A DNA stretch of 7,796 nt, taken from positions 1 to 7,796 of the forward strand of contig JBLHZD010000197.1 in the NCBI GenBank assembly GCA_047631095.1, in the 5' to 3' direction. Under the pieces are notes generated by a model. The model made no database searches and was not told the DNA's origin. It saw nothing but the letters and a program-made list of their open reading frames with translations. This DNA is from JABJJH01 sp047631095 (GTDB taxonomy: Bacteria; Pseudomonadota; Alphaproteobacteria; UBA8366; GCA-2717185). Below, piece by piece: positions 6,320-7,796 of the stretch. Each line of letters opens with the position of its first letter. The first letter of the stretch is position 1. A program made the position numbers and the translations under genes.

Positions 6320-7069
6320 ATCCGCCCCTTCACGATCGAGTTGGCGGCGAAGCGCTTCCCAGGTCCGTTGACCTTTTTGTCCTGTGTCGAAACGCTTCTT
6401 ATACTGGCGATGCCCTTCAGCGACGATCTCCGGCGGAATTTCCGACACTTGGCCGCTCGCCATAACGTCGACCTGAATCTGGCAGGAGGTATCCAAATAA
6501 TAAGTAAGCTCGAAGCATTCCGGGATTGTGCGACCGACGCAAAGCGTGCCGTGGTTTTTCAGTATCATGTTCATCTTGTCGCCCAGATGGGCCGCCAGGG
6601 ATTCACGTTCAGCGAGGTCGTTCGCCGGTCCCTCATAGTCGTGATAAGCCAAGCTGAAAAGTGGCGACAACGAGTGTTGCGAAAGCGGTAGTAATCCACA
6701 TTCCATCGCTGAAACCGCGACGGTGGCGCGCGTATGCGTGTGAGTCACAACCATGGCGTCCGGTCGGGCGATATAGACGGCGCTGTGAATACAGTAGCCT
6801 GCGAAAATGAACTCGCCTTCCGGACCAACGACATTGCCGTCCATATCCAGTTTGACCAGGCTGGAGGCGGTGATTTCGTCAAACATCTGGCCATAAGGGT
6901 TGATCAGGAACGTGTCAGGCTCGCCAGGAACGCGCGCGGTCAGGTGGGTATAAATCAAATCTGTCATACGGTATTTCGAAAGTACCCGATACAACATTGC
7001 AAGATCGACCCGAGTTTGCCATTCGGCGTCGCTCATGTTCGATTTGGAAATATCCTCAGCAGCTGACAT
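6308..7069 (-). CDS. Class II aldolase/adducin-family protein (253 aa)
   Basis: This is a member of the zinc-dependent class II aldolase/adducin fold. The metal site is visible as THTHT (His110 and His112) and KNHGTL (His173), with RPDAMVV (102-108) before the first pair and INPYGQMFDEITASSLVKLD (56-75) as the usual N-terminal substrate-loop region. At the position matching the catalytic Glu of L-fuculose-phosphate aldolase, four residues before His95, this protein has Gly91, so true aldolase activity is doubtful. The open frame extends upstream to 7177, but GGAGGT lies 4 nt before ATG 7069 and the family similarity begins there, so I choose 7069. Its neighbour upstream on the same strand is the broken SDR, 158 bp away; the two probably formed an operon. 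An IS end sits upstream of both. Substrate unknown. Confidence 0.85.
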   Translation of the reverse strand: MSAAEDISKSNMSDAEWQTRVDLAMLYRVLSKYRMTDLIYTHLTARVPGEPDTFLINPYGQMFDEITASSLVKLDMDGNVVGPEGEFIFAGYCIHSAVYIARPDAMVVTHTHTRATVAVSAMECGLLPLSQHSLSPLFSLAYHDYEGPANDLAERESLAAHLGDKMNMILKNHGTLCVGRTIPECFELTYYLDTSCQIQVDVMASGQVSEIPPEIVAEGHRQYKKRFDTGQKGQRTWEALRRQLDREGADYAT

Positions 7070-7073
7070 TCTG

Positions 7074-7079
7074 ACCTCC
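7074..7079 (-). promoter_or_regulatory. Shine-Dalgarno site deciding the aldolase start
   Basis: On the - strand GGAGGT stands 4 nt before ATG 7069. It overlaps the Met codon at 7081, one of the two longer start options (the other is 7177), which argues against those. Confidence 0.7.
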
Positions 7080-7227
7080 ATTTGTTTCGTTTCAAGCAAT
7101 ACCGGACGTTCCGAATCGGGTTTTGTGGGTATCAAGAACCCTGACTCAAGCAAAAGCTTACTAAACACCCGTCGCATTGTACAAGAGTCGGCGCGGCGGG
7201 TTTCGTAACGGCGCCTGACGTCACCCG

Positions 7228-7711
7228 TTAGGCTTCAGATTTGTAACGCGCATGAGTCCCGTCGACGGGCCTGTCGTCACGGACTTCGTGTCCGCCGCCA
7301 TCGGCTTTGGGTTTGAGGTCAAAGCCAAGGGGGCGCCCATGCAGGCTGGCCTGTTCGGCGGCGGGGCGGGCGGCATCCCACGATACGGCGTCATACCGCA
7401 TTCCGCAGACGCCGTCGGTCGCGTCGGAGACCAGCCAAACAGCAGGCGCTCGCATTTGATCCGGGTGCATCATATGCAAACGTCCCGACGCCGTCGCGAC
7501 CCGCTTTTCTTCCGGTGTGGCGAAGCCCGGCGTATCGCCAGCGGCGCCAGGGTTCAGAATATTGACGGTGACGCCGGTGCCGTCCAAATCCTTCATCCAG
7601 ATTTCGGACGCCATTTCCAGGGCGGCTTTCGAGGCGCCATAGGGAGACCCGCCGGTGCGGTTCATGGTTGTAAGGCGGGTCGTTACGTTGACAATCCGGC
7701 CCCATCCCTTA
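7228..7711 (-). pseudogene. 3' part of a second SDR, cut by an IS
   Basis: Reading on the - strand from the IS boundary gives KGWGRIVNVTTRL, then PYGASKAALE with the catalytic Tyr-x-x-x-Lys (around 7641-7627), then GVTVNILNPG and AVWLVSDATDGVCG, all typical of the second half of an SDR. The Rossmann half is missing from the window because the end of an insertion sequence begins at 7712. The first ATG left is 7665, inside the fold, so no working enzyme can be made. Thr sits 13 residues before the catalytic Tyr, where SDRs normally have Ser, with Arg next to it. The ~40 C-terminal residues after the WDAARPAAEQ stretch look unusually long and polar. It lies upstream of, and on the same strand as, the aldolase-family gene. 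The N-terminal half may lie on the far side of the IS. Confidence 0.8.
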
Positions 7712-7796
7712 GGGTCCGTCCGGAGACTTTAAGAAGGATTACAGAGTTTTCGGAGCATGAGTCGGATGGAGGCGAGCTTGAGGAAGGCGGGCGCGT
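7712..7796 (-). mobile_element. Right-edge end of an IS5-family insertion sequence
   Basis: The element begins at GGGTCCGTCCGG (7712-7723), just after TTA (7709-7711), and runs off the window. The TA or TNA target expected for IS5-family subgroups fits this junction, but the other end is needed to confirm the target duplication. The evidence for the family is the transposase C-terminus just inside the end, and the abrupt loss of SDR coding at the same point. Confidence 0.7.
7729..7796 (-). CDS. IS5-family transposase, C-terminal end only
   Basis: The last 22 codons read AFLKLASIRLMLRKL and then CNPS, stopping at TAA (7731-7729). The AFLKLASIR-x-x-LR ending is characteristic of IS5-family (IS427-like) DDE transposases of proteobacteria. 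The stop lies about 17 bp from the element end, as is usual in these compact elements. The DDE catalytic residues lie outside the window, so whether the transposase is intact cannot be judged. Confidence 0.7.
   Translation of the reverse strand, partial: APAFLKLASIRLMLRKLCNPS

Noticed and set aside
7070..7177. N-terminal extension of the aldolase-family protein to ATG 7177
   Set aside because: The strong GGAGGT directly before ATG 7069 and the usual family length favour the shorter protein.

Overview
The window holds a catabolic gene cluster from a Gram-negative bacterium, probably a proteobacterium. An alphaproteobacterium is my guess, based on the look of the IS5-type transposase end, the oxidoreductases and the moderate-to-high GC. 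That assignment is inference; there is no rRNA or tRNA to anchor it. No CRISPR array, tRNA or rRNA was seen.

Layout. Bases 1-346 are noncoding with two inverted repeats, then a good Shine-Dalgarno site. Four genes follow on the + strand: a cytoplasmic SGNH/GDSL esterase (347-1483), a short-chain dehydrogenase (1680 onward) whose last ~45 codons are out of frame after a run of eight A, and two tandem type I Baeyer-Villiger monooxygenases (2655-4292 and 4360-5994). Directly after the second monooxygenase lies a decayed C-terminal piece of a TauD/TfdA-type 2-oxoglutarate dioxygenase (about 5994-6289). The - strand then carries a class II aldolase/adducin-family gene (6308-7069), ending in a hairpin plus T-run terminator, and the 3' part of a second short-chain dehydrogenase (7228-7711). 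That gene is cut off by the end of an IS5-family insertion sequence, whose transposase C-terminus runs off the right edge.

How the genes fit together. An alcohol dehydrogenase, a Baeyer-Villiger monooxygenase and an esterase form the classic route alcohol -> ketone -> ester or lactone -> hydroxy acid, as in cyclohexanol degradation (ChnA/ChnB/ChnC logic). Here the hydrolase is of GDSL type rather than an alpha/beta hydrolase, and there are two diverged monooxygenases. The ketone substrate cannot be read from the sequence.

Condition of the locus. Three genes are damaged in different ways: a homopolymer frameshift, a truncation plus a 26-bp insertion between short repeats, and an IS insertion. 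Either this is an accessory region in decay or some of the breaks, the A8 one most of all, are sequence errors.
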